From: Bernardetia sp042180575
GTDB taxonomy: Bacteria; Bacteroidota; Bacteroidia; Cytophagales; Bernardetiaceae
DNA length: 64,000 bases
Assembly: GCF_042180575.1 (NCBI RefSeq)
Contig: NZ_CP170094.1
Span: forward strand, 3,534,001 to 3,598,000
Direction: 5' to 3'
The first letter of the stretch is position 1, and each line of letters starts with the position of its first letter. This document shows positions 17,499 to 25,708 of this stretch, one piece after another. The notes beneath the pieces are model-generated. The model was given only the letters and a program-made list of their open reading frames with translations, did no database searches and was not told the origin of the DNA. Position numbers and translations under genes: made by a program.

Positions 17499-17999
17499 TT
17501 ATTTGCAGCAATAAGCAATTCCATTTTTTACCACTACATTAGTTGGTATGTGCATACCTTTTATGCCGAACTCTAATCCTATTTTTGTATTATAATAGGG
17601 TTGTGATAATATTGTCAAAGTCCATCCACTAACCTCTCCTACATAAGAGCCATCAAGAATAGAAACTTTATCTTTTGACTTCACAAAATATTTTTCTTCC
17701 TTCTGTCTAAATTTAGAAAGAGAACCTACATTAGTAACATCATCAACAAATTTTTTAGAAGCTCTTTCATTCATTTTTGCATAAGCAAAAAGATTCCCAA
17801 CTAATCCAACGGCTGCAAGTGCTAAGGCTGTACTTGCCTTTTTTGGTTTGTCAGTATGATTAGCTGCAAAATGATAAACGCCTACGACTGGAAAAACAAA
17901 AGAAAGTATTGCACCTCCAACACTTAGTCTATCTTCATTTTTGACAGAACCTAAGTTTGATTTTTTTCTTCTTACTGGTGTCTTTCTTTTAGTTGGCAT
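17499..17999 (-). CDS. Basic-tailed membrane protein
   Basis: 166 aa. It starts with a strongly basic tail (PTKRKTPVRRKKS), then two hydrophobic segments (~28-50 VGGAILSFVFPVVGVYHFAA and ~58-78 STALALAAVGLVGNLFAY). A soluble C-terminal half of ~90 residues ends in CCK. Unrecognised. Membrane helices with cytoplasmic basic residues fit the theme of this block and could link DNA to a membrane. Confidence 0.6.
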   Translation of the reverse strand: MPTKRKTPVRRKKSNLGSVKNEDRLSVGGAILSFVFPVVGVYHFAANHTDKPKKASTALALAAVGLVGNLFAYAKMNERASKKFVDDVTNVGSLSKFRQKEEKYFVKSKDKVSILDGSYVGEVSGWTLTILSQPYYNTKIGLEFGIKGMHIPTNVVVKNGIAYCCK

Positions 18000-18083
18000 T
18001 TTGGTTGAAATTTTTAATGTAAAAATAACGATTTTTTTCTAAACAATTCTCATAAAAATAAATTTATGGTAAGTTATATTTGG

Positions 18084-18761
18084 CTAATTTTTCAAGCCTA
18101 AAAAATCCGTAATTTCTTTATTATAAACGGCTGCAAGTGCTAATGCACCTAAAGCTGTAATTGTCCTTCTTGCTACGGTTCTTTGCTGCATTCTCGCATC
18201 AATCAAACCATAAGTAAAACTATTTCCGTACAAACTTTTATGTTTATCACAAAGAGAAATGAAATAATCATAGTCTTCTATATTTGCAAAGACTTGACAA
18301 CCTGCCGAATATTTATCTACAAACTTGGTAGTTCCGTTTGAACTTGCATGGTGGATATTTGCACCTATATTGTCTTTGTATATCTTTCCTGCAAAAAAAT
18401 CTAAAACATCATCTCTGTTGTTATCTCTTCTTATACTTACTGGCTTGACTTGAACAAGTGCTTTGTACTGTCCACGATGAAAACCTAATTGATACGCATC
18501 TATGTACTGACCTTCCTGTACTATTGCCGTTCCTTGTGGCATCATTGGATTTTTAAGCCAATATGTACCTGTGTCAGTCGTACAAGGGAATTTTAGATAA
18601 ACTAGCTTTCCTTTGTCGTCGTAATAAAAGACTACCATTATGTCATCAAACTTATTAGGTCGTAAGCTCGGAGAACGAACGCCTACTATATTCAATTCAA
18701 AAGGTCTAGTATAGACTTTCCATTTTGAATTTTTTAGTGTTTGAGGTGTTGGTAGGTACAT
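18084..18761 (-). CDS. L,D-transpeptidase-fold cell-wall enzyme
   Basis: 225 aa. The motif IHHASSNGTTKF...SAGCQVF (His ~139, Cys ~154) matches the H-x(13-17)-S-x-G-C signature of the L,D-transpeptidase (YkuD) fold. The usual N-terminal signal peptide is absent; a hydrophobic stretch near the C-terminus (ALGALALAAVYNK) could be a weak anchor. The family makes or cuts peptidoglycan cross-links. In a viral context such enzymes act on the wall at entry or exit. It is 11 bases from the next structural gene. Confidence 0.75.
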   Translation of the reverse strand: MYLPTPQTLKNSKWKVYTRPFELNIVGVRSPSLRPNKFDDIMVVFYYDDKGKLVYLKFPCTTDTGTYWLKNPMMPQGTAIVQEGQYIDAYQLGFHRGQYKALVQVKPVSIRRDNNRDDVLDFFAGKIYKDNIGANIHHASSNGTTKFVDKYSAGCQVFANIEDYDYFISLCDKHKSLYGNSFTYGLIDARMQQRTVARRTITALGALALAAVYNKEITDFLGLKN

Positions 18762-18772
18762 AGTTTTTTATT

Positions 18773-19282
18773 TTAAATCACACCTTTACGAGCTAAATAA
18801 TCTCTTAAAGGAGTGTTCCATGCTTGACATTCTGCATCTCTAGGATTTGCTTGGCAAGCCTTTATTTTCTTTCCTATGAATAGATTAGTCATAGTATTAG
18901 GATTTGCTAAATAATTATTATACACGGTTTCAGGGTCTTCTGTATTTTTAATTATGCGAGCTTGTTTTTCTAATGATGCTGTCATTTGTGCAGCACGGTT
19001 AAAATCTCCACTTTCTTCTGCAATTCTTCTTTGAGTTTCAAAAAAGTTACTTACTTGTGTGTAATTTCTAGCTTGCTTTTGTGTAATTCCTTGTGCAGCT
19101 TGTTCAGGTACAGAAGATAAAGGGTCTGTTTCAGGAAACTCTTCTGAAAATAATGTAGCATCATAATTTGCTTTTGAATTAGCATCCTTCCCCTTTGAAA
19201 AGTGTTTGTAAGCAAAAAAACCACCTACTCCCAAAAGAAGAGTTCCTCCAACACCAACGGCTATTTTAGTTCCTGTTTTCAT
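18773..19282 (-). CDS. N-terminally anchored structural-block protein
   Basis: 169 aa. Residues 5-24 are one Gly-rich helix (IAVGVGGTLLLGVGGFFAY) followed by a basic stretch KHFSKGK. The remainder is polar and helical and ends in NTPLRDYLARKGVI. Two cysteines (KACQANPRDAECQAW) could form a disulfide. Unrecognised; overlaps its upstream neighbour by four bases. Confidence 0.65.
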   Translation of the reverse strand: MKTGTKIAVGVGGTLLLGVGGFFAYKHFSKGKDANSKANYDATLFSEEFPETDPLSSVPEQAAQGITQKQARNYTQVSNFFETQRRIAEESGDFNRAAQMTASLEKQARIIKNTEDPETVYNNYLANPNTMTNLFIGKKIKACQANPRDAECQAWNTPLRDYLARKGVI

Positions 19283-20091
19283 TTTTTGGTTGTTTTAGAT
19301 TTTGGTTTCTTTTTTTTCTTTTGATAATAGTAATAACCACCACCACCAACGGCAGCAATACCCACAACTGCACCTGCAATCCACCATTTTTTACTGGATT
19401 TATTGGAAGTAGCTTCTTCTAAAGAAAGAGCTTGTGCTACATCAGAGTAAGTTGCTGTTGAATTACTTTTCTTAGCGTTTTCTTGTGCTATAAGTTTATC
19501 CAAAGATGTTTTAGAAAGTGAATTATTACCTTCAAAAATATCAATAGCTGTTACAACAGCTTCCTCACCTATTGGGTTAGAGGTTTCGTTTGCTATTGCT
19601 ACTGGGTCTTTGTTTGGAAGTAGTATGTCCATGTCTTCTGTTTGTTTTGGTTTTTCAAAATTCATATTTAGTACAATAGATACATTTTCTTTTTCGGTTT
19701 TTGAAAAATTAACCTCATCATCTTGAATCATTCTTTTTGCTATCTCAGCAAAAGTATATGCTAAATAAGCATACGAACCTCTTAAAGTTGATTTAGTCAA
19801 ATACCTTAGCTCATAAAAGAACGAATATGGATTTTGCGAAAAATTATTTATTACAGAAATCCCCTTCAAAATTGTAGGTTCATTTGTAATTTTAACAAAT
19901 TGAAACCCTTCCGAATTAGCTCTTTGAATAGCATTTTCCCATCTAAAAGCTGCATTGTTTTTTCCGATTATCTCGGAAAAATATGATGGTAGTAGTTTTT
20001 CTTTTATTCCTTTTATTATAAATCTATCAGCTATTGTATTTATATTTAAGTCAGGAAGAACAATACCTTTTTTAGGATAAAAAATACTCAT
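19279..20091 (-). CDS. C-terminally anchored structural-block protein
   Basis: 270 aa. The first ~150 residues look globular, the middle is a flexible linker, and the C-terminus has one helix (WWIAGAVVGIAAVGGGGYYYY) with a very basic tail QKKKKKPKSKTTKK. This is a tail-anchored protein with a positively charged cytoplasmic or DNA-facing end. Unrecognised. It starts three bases after the next upstream gene. Confidence 0.65.
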   Translation of the reverse strand: MSIFYPKKGIVLPDLNINTIADRFIIKGIKEKLLPSYFSEIIGKNNAAFRWENAIQRANSEGFQFVKITNEPTILKGISVINNFSQNPYSFFYELRYLTKSTLRGSYAYLAYTFAEIAKRMIQDDEVNFSKTEKENVSIVLNMNFEKPKQTEDMDILLPNKDPVAIANETSNPIGEEAVVTAIDIFEGNNSLSKTSLDKLIAQENAKKSNSTATYSDVAQALSLEEATSNKSSKKWWIAGAVVGIAAVGGGGYYYYQKKKKKPKSKTTKK

Positions 20092-20094
20092 AAT

Positions 20095-20850
20095 TTACTT
20101 TTTTTGATTATAGGAATCTTTTTTCTTTTGACCTCGTTTTTTTGGTCGGTTTGCGTACCATACCCCCCCTCCAACAACTAAAACAGCTAATACTCCACCT
20201 GTAACTAACACACCTGTTTTATTTTTCTCATAGAAAGACATTACAGGAGAAGTATCTCCTTTGTTATCCAGTGGAATAGGTGGATTTGCTTTAGAGGTAG
20301 CTTCTGTACTTGTAGTTGTAGTTGTAACTGGTAATTTAATTGGATAACCTCCACTAGAAACGTTAGTTGTTGTTACTGGTATAGGTAAAGGGGTGATAGA
20401 AATATCTCCTTTAGAATTTGCACCCCCTCCTGTATTTGTTGGTGTTGGAAAGTTTGTATTTGTACCACCATTGCTAAATACAGAACATTGTTCTACGGTA
20501 GTGTTGTACATATTCCCATTTCTGATACAGTTTTCTGCTTCAGTTCTTTTTCGCTTGTAATTACCTATCCACGTCCAACGTTTTTTTATGTCTTGCGACT
20601 CGTTAGTAAGTTTTTTATACTCATTTTGGTACAAGCCTAAGTAAGCGTCTTCTATTTTAGTACGGCTTTTACCTTTCAAATGAGTAATTGCAGTACGCAA
20701 TTCTATAATACGCTCCGTGAGGTCTTTGCTATATCTAAGTGCTTGACTTTGTTTTTCCTCAATACGATTTTGAACGTCCTTCACAGCGTCGAAAGTAGAA
20801 CTGTTAAAAACAAATCCTAATCCTTTATTTGAATATCCGTAGTAGCTCAT
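20095..20850 (-). CDS. C-terminally anchored protein with Thr/Pro linker
   Basis: 251 aa. An N-terminal helical domain (~15-100, including RKRTEAENCIRNG) is followed by a low-complexity Thr/Pro/Gly linker (~130-200). Next is one transmembrane helix (GVLVTGGVLAVLVVGGGVWY) and a basic tail NRPKKRGQKKK. The layout is nearly the same as its downstream neighbour, so the two may be functionally paired. Its ATG overlaps the amidase stop codon region. Confidence 0.65.
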   Translation of the reverse strand: MSYYGYSNKGLGFVFNSSTFDAVKDVQNRIEEKQSQALRYSKDLTERIIELRTAITHLKGKSRTKIEDAYLGLYQNEYKKLTNESQDIKKRWTWIGNYKRKRTEAENCIRNGNMYNTTVEQCSVFSNGGTNTNFPTPTNTGGGANSKGDISITPLPIPVTTTNVSSGGYPIKLPVTTTTTSTEATSKANPPIPLDNKGDTSPVMSFYEKNKTGVLVTGGVLAVLVVGGGVWYANRPKKRGQKKKDSYNQKK

Positions 20851-21755
20851 ATTTCTAAAATTTTAATATAATTGAATGTTCCTTCAACGGTACTCTCAGC
20901 GCAAATACGTCTAAAATCGTCCGTTCTTTGTAGTGCAGCTTCTACTTTATTTGTCATAAAACCACATTCTACAAGTGCTGCAATAGATTTTGTTTCTCTA
21001 GTAATATGTAGATTTTGAGGTACTGATGTATCTCGTGCCATTGTGAAAGCTCTGTCATGAAGTTTCGTTTCTCTGACAAGAACCTTTTGTATTTCTCCTG
21101 CCAAAACTTTTCCTTGTACTCTTCTATGTATCTCTGGTCTGATAATATCATCGTACTTTTCTGCGTAAAACTTATCTTCCTTATCCAATTCTTTAATTTT
21201 GCCTTTTATTTCTTTAGATAAAGTTCTGATAAATTCTGAACGTGGTGTAATAGGTTGATGAAGAGTAACAACGCCTTTTGCGCTGTTCCATTGATTATCA
21301 TTTCCATGACCATTTGCATGAATACTTATAAAAATTGGAGTTTTGCCTTTCTCTTTTGCTTCTAAAAACAGTCTATTTTCTCTTTTAGAACGAGAAGACA
21401 AAGGCAAATCCATTTCTTCAGGATTAAGTAAAACCGTTTCAAAACCTGCATCTTGACACAATTTTACACATCTACGAGCAACATCAATATTAAATTCCCA
21501 TTCTTTCATGAAAGAACCGTCCTCAAAAAATGGTGTTCTTTTTCCTTTTGTGTTTATGCCATGTCCTGCATCAAATATTATCAAATACTTATCTTTTGGA
21601 CTTTCTTTAACAATCACAGGTTTTGCAGTTTCCACAGGCTTTACTTCTTCTTTGTTGTCGTCTTTTTTTTTGACGACGCTGTTACATCCTCTGAAGGAAT
21701 CTCTATTGCATTGAGTTTGTCCAAGGCTTCGTCGAAACCTCCTAATTCTACACAT
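20847..21755 (-). CDS. N-acetylmuramoyl-L-alanine amidase (Amidase_3)
   Basis: The catalytic domain spans ~45-300: zinc ligand His in IIFDAGHG, a glutamate in the MKEWEFNIDVA segment, FISIHANGHG, and the catalytic glutamate in ALVECGFMTN. It cuts the bond between glycan strands and stem peptides, so it is a lysin or entry enzyme. No signal peptide is seen. The start is uncertain: ATG 21755 lies deep inside the preceding gene with no ribosome site. The region before residue ~35 overlaps that gene in the -1 frame, and an A AAA AAG slippery heptamer occurs there, so the enzyme may be made as a frameshift fusion. Confidence 0.85.
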   Translation of the reverse strand: MCRIRRFRRSLGQTQCNRDSFRGCNSVVKKKDDNKEEVKPVETAKPVIVKESPKDKYLIIFDAGHGINTKGKRTPFFEDGSFMKEWEFNIDVARRCVKLCQDAGFETVLLNPEEMDLPLSSRSKRENRLFLEAKEKGKTPIFISIHANGHGNDNQWNSAKGVVTLHQPITPRSEFIRTLSKEIKGKIKELDKEDKFYAEKYDDIIRPEIHRRVQGKVLAGEIQKVLVRETKLHDRAFTMARDTSVPQNLHITRETKSIAALVECGFMTNKVEAALQRTDDFRRICAESTVEGTFNYIKILEI

Positions 21756-22000
21756 TTGTTGAGTACTGCTCTAGCACTTTCTAGTCCACCTGTTTCTGTC
21801 AAAATATCAGCTATACCTGACACCTCTTGCGTAATTTCCAACGCTTCGTGTACTTTTTTCTTTGACAAAAACAAGCCTAAAAACTGACTTTTAAGCAAAG
21901 TACGAATCCATTTTATTGTATTATTGATTTTTGCTAAATCAATTTTAATTTTTGCTACTTTTTGAAAAAGTAATTGTTGTTGTTGTTGTTGAAGAGCCAT
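21641..22000 (-). CDS. Small helical protein upstream of the amidase, with -1 slippery site
   Basis: 119 aa. It begins with a Gln run (ALQQQQQQLLFQKVAKI) and is helical throughout; no domain is recognised. It ends in a lysine tail coded by nine A followed by G (heptamer A AAA AAG, about 21665-21673), six codons before its stop. A -1 shift there enters the amidase frame, giving a fusion of about 390 aa. The start ATG carries the TTTCAATT leader shared by several element genes. Confidence 0.65.
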   Translation of the reverse strand: MALQQQQQQLLFQKVAKIKIDLAKINNTIKWIRTLLKSQFLGLFLSKKKVHEALEITQEVSGIADILTETGGLESARAVLNKCVELGGFDEALDKLNAIEIPSEDVTASSKKKTTTKKK

Positions 22001-22066
22001 AATTGAAAGATTTTGATTTTTTTTGTAAATGATTTTTTATTGAAAATTGTCTTTATTTTCTGTTTT

Positions 22067-23140
22067 TTATACTGCTGATAATCCGACAGAGCTTGTCAGA
22101 ACAGCAAATTGATTGCCTTGGATGTCTATGACTTCTACGTACTGTTTATCAGGCGAATAGCCAATCATGACACCTAAATTAGTGTTTGGTTTTGCATAAG
22201 AAGTAGCCATTCCTTTTTGATAGATTGTAACATCTTTCTTAGTGATTACATTGTACCAATCAATCATTCCTAATCCGTTCAATCCGTTTGTACTTCCCCA
22301 ACTACCTTGTGTTGCCCACATATCTTCATTGTAGAAAAAACCACCGTTGTCGCTACCGTTTGGTGCTACTTGATTTGATTTGCTAGAGTTTGATGAAGTA
22401 ATACCCAAAGAAATTTTGAACTCTTTGTATTGATTCCATTCCATCGCACTATCGTTCAGATCATCGTTGATGACTTCGTCCATGGTGTCAAACTTTGCAA
22501 AATAAGGCAAGTACTTGTCTTTGTAATACTTTGAAACTTCTTCAAACTGACTAGCTGTTTTGATGCGAAGGTATGCCTTACGCAATCTTTCTTCATCTGT
22601 ACCAAAACCACTAATAGCTTGATGAATTTCGTTACCAATTTGGGCAGCATTAAATCCACTTGTACTTGTACTTGTAATTGCATTTGGATTATAATAACCT
22701 CCACTACTATCTCCACTATTAAGACTACTTTGCGCCTTCAATGCAGTTTCAAATTCGGCAATTTTGCTCAATGGGACAGGGTAAGGAATGTTGTATTTAG
22801 TTACTAATGTTTTTACTTCATTACCAAAATCTCCGTCCAAAGTACCGTTTGAGCGTGTGGAAAGTGGCAAAGATTCGCCTTTAATTTCTTTGAGGTAGCG
22901 TTGTAATGTAATTACTGCATTACCTTTGTCGCCAAACTTCACAGAACCAGTTACGGATACTGTTTGTCCACCGTTTGCGCTAGTATCTGTAACAGTTGTT
23001 GTTGGATTGTCTAAGTTTGGATTAATCATATTATCCAAAGGCTTAAAGCCAGTTCCACCATTTTTTGACTTGGTATATAGAAAGATTCCCCCCCCTAATA
23101 AAAGTCCTGCTACGAGTAATTTTTTATCTTTATCTTCCAT
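22067..23140 (-). CDS. Anchored protein with peptidoglycan-binding and annexin-like regions
   Basis: 357 aa. Residues 8-22 form an N-terminal anchor (LLVAGLLLGGGIFLYTK). Residues ~60-130 resemble a PG_binding_1 domain (KFGDKGNAVITLQRYL, LDGDFGNEV). Residues ~165-245 resemble one annexin repeat (ISGFGTDEERLRKAYLRI, then KYYKDKYLPYF, then a DD/NDD segment). Near the C-terminus is LNGLGMIDWYN and an SH3-like stretch. Peptidoglycan binding fits a virus-entry or lysis role; the annexin part suggests membrane contact. Confidence 0.7.
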   Translation of the reverse strand: MEDKDKKLLVAGLLLGGGIFLYTKSKNGGTGFKPLDNMINPNLDNPTTTVTDTSANGGQTVSVTGSVKFGDKGNAVITLQRYLKEIKGESLPLSTRSNGTLDGDFGNEVKTLVTKYNIPYPVPLSKIAEFETALKAQSSLNSGDSSGGYYNPNAITSTSTSGFNAAQIGNEIHQAISGFGTDEERLRKAYLRIKTASQFEEVSKYYKDKYLPYFAKFDTMDEVINDDLNDSAMEWNQYKEFKISLGITSSNSSKSNQVAPNGSDNGGFFYNEDMWATQGSWGSTNGLNGLGMIDWYNVITKKDVTIYQKGMATSYAKPNTNLGVMIGYSPDKQYVEVIDIQGNQFAVLTSSVGLSAV

Positions 23141-23141
23141 T

Positions 23142-23564
23142 TTATGCGTTCGGTTTTTGGTTAAGTTTGAGGATTAGTCTGTCGTAAATTTCATTATCTG
23201 ATGAAGTAGAACCCCAACCTCCAAACTCGTCGAATAATCTTTGTTGGAAAGATTCGCCATTATAGAGATTGAAATATTCCTTTTCCATAAGTCCAGTAAA
23301 CTTTTTACTTGGTATTCTATCCACCAATGCTTCTACGGCTTCCTCATCTGTACCACTACAAATCATATAAGAACAGTTCTCAAATGCACGATTAAAAAGT
23401 TTGGCAAATTCCGAAGGACTTTCAGAAATAGCTGCATCGGAATAGGCTGCATCGGTTTTGTTATCTTGTATTTTACTAGATATTTTATGCCATTGTGTGC
23501 CTACCAAAATAGCACCTACGGCTATTAAAGCGAGTTTTCCAACATCTTCTATCTCTTCGAACAT
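23142..23564 (-). CDS. Anchored protein with annexin-like region
   Basis: 140 aa. One N-terminal helix (VGKLALIAVGAILVGTQW) is followed by a single annexin-like unit: SGTDEEAVEALVDRI, LMEKEYFNLYNGESF, QQRLFDEFGG. The same pattern occurs in the neighbouring downstream gene, one base away, so the pair probably arose by duplication. Domain assignment is by eye. Confidence 0.6.
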   Translation of the reverse strand: MFEEIEDVGKLALIAVGAILVGTQWHKISSKIQDNKTDAAYSDAAISESPSEFAKLFNRAFENCSYMICSGTDEEAVEALVDRIPSKKFTGLMEKEYFNLYNGESFQQRLFDEFGGWGSTSSDNEIYDRLILKLNQKPNA

Positions 23565-23572
23565 TTGTTTTC

Positions 23573-23743
23573 TTAGATTTTAGCGTTTTTGAATAATTGT
23601 TTATAAAAAGGTTTTTTCATAGCTTTTACGAGCTTTTCCAAATCCTCTTTTGATTGTTTTGCTAATTCTAGCAATGATTCTTCTTTGTCTTTTTCTACTT
23701 CTATTGTAGTTTTTTCGCCAATTAAGTTGAATTTATCAGCCAT
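23573..23743 (-). CDS. Small charged protein, structural block
   Basis: 56 aa from ATG 23741-23743, which overlaps the upstream stop codon (ATGGCTGA). Composition is rich in K and E (EVEKDKEESLLELAKQSKED) and helical. No function can be assigned; it is retained because of tight coupling to its neighbours. Confidence 0.55.
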   Translation of the reverse strand: MADKFNLIGEKTTIEVEKDKEESLLELAKQSKEDLEKLVKAMKKPFYKQLFKNAKI

Positions 23744-24434
23744 TTTGTTCAGGGTTTTTGTCTGTGAAATTTTCATTCATAAACATTAGAAATTGATTAA
23801 ATTTTTGGTCAGGAACTTGTGCCAAAACTTGGAAACTTTGCAGTATTGCAGCTTTTCGGTTATCAGGCATTGTTTGGATAAGTTCGTTTAGTTGCATCAA
23901 AAACTCATCTTGCGTTCCTGCTAATTGTTGAGGTGCTACGGCTTGACTTTTCAAACCCACAAAATGCTCTATTCCTTGATGAAGCAAGGGAGTTAATGCA
24001 CCTACTAGGGCATCTGAAACATTTATTCCACCTAAATTTACTTTTCGAAGAGATTCGTTTTCCTCTTCTAATTCTTCTACTTGTTTTTCAAGTTTTTCAA
24101 GTTTCTCCTTTTCTTCGTACTCTTTTTTGAATTTGTTTTTAATCTGTTGTTCTGTAAGACCAAATCCATTTAAGGCTTTGTCAGACTTTACAAATTCTTT
24201 AGGTTCGTGATTCTTTGACTTCCCATTGTACATTCTGACTTGCACCTTTTTGGTGTCTTCGTCAATCTGTTGAGCTATTAACTTCAAAAGTTCAGGATTA
24301 TCATTTCTAGGCACAACACGCACATCATCAATAATAATATCGTAATCTTGAGTAGCACTATTCTCTTTACTTAAAAGAAGTAATCCTGCTATTTTATTAA
24401 GTGCTTTTTGTGTTGATTCTACAAAACTTTCCAT
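23736..24434 (-). CDS. Coiled-coil structural-block protein
   Basis: 232 aa. A mixed N-terminal domain is followed at ~105-135 by a strong coiled coil (KLEKLEKQVEELEEENESLR), then a hydrophobic-helical C-terminal half. It contains LNGFG at ~92, one of the recurring LxGxG motifs. Could be a scaffolding-like or minor capsid protein, based on position beside the beta-rich cluster. Confidence 0.6.
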   Translation of the reverse strand: MESFVESTQKALNKIAGLLLLSKENSATQDYDIIIDDVRVVPRNDNPELLKLIAQQIDEDTKKVQVRMYNGKSKNHEPKEFVKSDKALNGFGLTEQQIKNKFKKEYEEKEKLEKLEKQVEELEEENESLRKVNLGGINVSDALVGALTPLLHQGIEHFVGLKSQAVAPQQLAGTQDEFLMQLNELIQTMPDNRKAAILQSFQVLAQVPDQKFNQFLMFMNENFTDKNPEQNG

Positions 24435-24452
24435 TTACTTTTTTGGGTTTAG

Positions 24453-24782
24453 TTAGTCTAATTGTTGGATAACAGATTCAGAAATAGGATCACCAGAAAC
24501 GACTAAAAACTCAATCGTTTTTGCTACTGCTGAATTGTTTTCTATTGTCATTCCACCATCAAATTGATGCGTACCCACAGAACTTTTTTGAGTAGGGTCA
24601 TAAAAACCTGATGCTGCTGAAATAACTATTGATGAAGGGGTATCTAGTAAATAGAATCTACTTTGCTCTTCAATCTTTAAATCCTCATTTGGCTGTATGG
24701 TACAAGGTAAATGGCGTATTTGTGAGTTGCACAATTCACGTTCATAAGCACTTGCAAGTAATATGGCTATGTTTGGATTCAT
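24453..24782 (-). CDS. Small beta-rich protein, possible minor capsid protein
   Basis: 109 aa, start chosen at ATG 24780-24782 just after the upstream stop. A cysteine pair (ELCNSQIRHLPCTI) is followed by alternating beta-type segments (RFYLLDTPSSIVISAAS, KTIEFLVVSGD). It is the third of three small beta-rich proteins after the capsid candidate. No homology recognised. Confidence 0.6.
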   Translation of the reverse strand: MNPNIAILLASAYERELCNSQIRHLPCTIQPNEDLKIEEQSRFYLLDTPSSIVISAASGFYDPTQKSSVGTHQFDGGMTIENNSAVAKTIEFLVVSGDPISESVIQQLD

Positions 24783-24786
24783 TTTT

Positions 24787-25164
24787 TTATTGATATTCTG
24801 CAAATACTTCTATTTGATAAGTTGTATCTACGGTTGTTTTTTTATTGATAATATCATCTACTCTTACGAGAAGATAATTTGAATAAAACGGCTCAAAACA
24901 AATTGATTCTTTACCTAAATAAGTGGTGTTCTCAAAATCTATATTCACAGATTGAGCTAACACAACTTTGTTTTTGTAATCAGTAAAAACAACTTTTGCT
25001 ATTTCATGAGTACCTAATATTGGTTTCAAATCATCGTATAAATCCGTTGCATCTACCAATTTAGCACCCATTGAAACAATTTTTTTGTTCGGAGGAATAG
25101 AAAGTAAAATTTGCTTTTTATCGCCTTCCAAGTCTATTGTTATTTTTTTTGATACTGATTTCAT
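24787..25164 (-). CDS. Small beta-rich protein, possible minor capsid protein
   Basis: 125 aa from ATG 25162-25164. Nearly all of it is predicted beta by eye (KKITIDLEGDKKQILLSI, YQIEVFAEYQ). The pattern of a small single beta-barrel fits a capsid or penton-type protein. It lies four bases upstream of the next beta-rich gene. Unrecognised. Confidence 0.6.
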   Translation of the reverse strand: MKSVSKKITIDLEGDKKQILLSIPPNKKIVSMGAKLVDATDLYDDLKPILGTHEIAKVVFTDYKNKVVLAQSVNIDFENTTYLGKESICFEPFYSNYLLVRVDDIINKKTTVDTTYQIEVFAEYQ

Positions 25165-25175
25165 TTTGTTTTTTG

Positions 25176-25595
25176 TTACGCTAATACATAGCATTCTAAA
25201 TAAAGACGAACAGTATAAGTTGCGAAACCTGCTGCGCCATTATCTGTATAAGAAACGTTTACTTCTCTTGTGCCTTGCGTTCCGATTCCTTCTAAATCTT
25301 TGTCTAACTGAGAAATATCGTACATACGACTATTTGCAGCGACATTTTCCGAATGGAAAAATCTATCTGCGTACACATCTCGTATGGTTTCAAAATTGTC
25401 AATTCGTAATTCATTGACTTTTGTACGAGCTACTAATCGCTCATTGTCGTCAGACGATAAGGATATACCTGTTACACAGACTATATCTTGATCTAATCTG
25501 AACGTTTCTGAAACGGTTGCACCATCTGTTCCAATTTCTAGTTCAAAAGGTTGTCTAAGTACCTTTCGGACTACTTTTTCTCTAAATATTTTCAT
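25176..25595 (-). CDS. Beta-rich protein, possible second capsid protein
   Basis: 139 aa. Begins KIFREKVVRKVLRQPFELEI, then alternating polar/hydrophobic strands (TVSETFRLDQDIVCVTGISL) and ends ATYTVRLYLECYVLA. It directly follows the terminator after the 234-aa candidate capsid gene. In viruses with two single-jelly-roll capsid proteins the two genes are adjacent and differ in size; this pair would fit, but the fold is not demonstrated. Confidence 0.6.
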   Translation of the reverse strand: MKIFREKVVRKVLRQPFELEIGTDGATVSETFRLDQDIVCVTGISLSSDDNERLVARTKVNELRIDNFETIRDVYADRFFHSENVAANSRMYDISQLDKDLEGIGTQGTREVNVSYTDNGAAGFATYTVRLYLECYVLA

Positions 25596-25626
25596 TGTAC
25601 TTGCTACTTTTTGAATGTGATAGAAT

Positions 25627-25656
25627 AAAAGGAGTTTTCAAGTGAAAACCCCTTTT
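25627..25656 (-). terminator. Strong hairpin after the capsid candidate
   Basis: On the minus strand AAAAGGGGTTTTC pairs with GAAAACTCCTTTT (13 bp, one G-U) around ACTT, followed by TTTTATTC. It lies directly downstream of the 25709-26413 gene within the operon. Internal attenuating terminators after a capsid gene are common where that gene needs the highest expression. Confidence 0.8.
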
Positions 25657-25708
25657 TTAATCAACTTACCCTAAACCCATTTAAGATAAATTTTACCTTT
25701 TTGACATT

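Noticed and set aside
21453..21887. 144-codon + strand frame over the amidase region
   Set aside because: It lies opposite a strong family match (amidase) and has low-complexity composition; it is a shadow frame.
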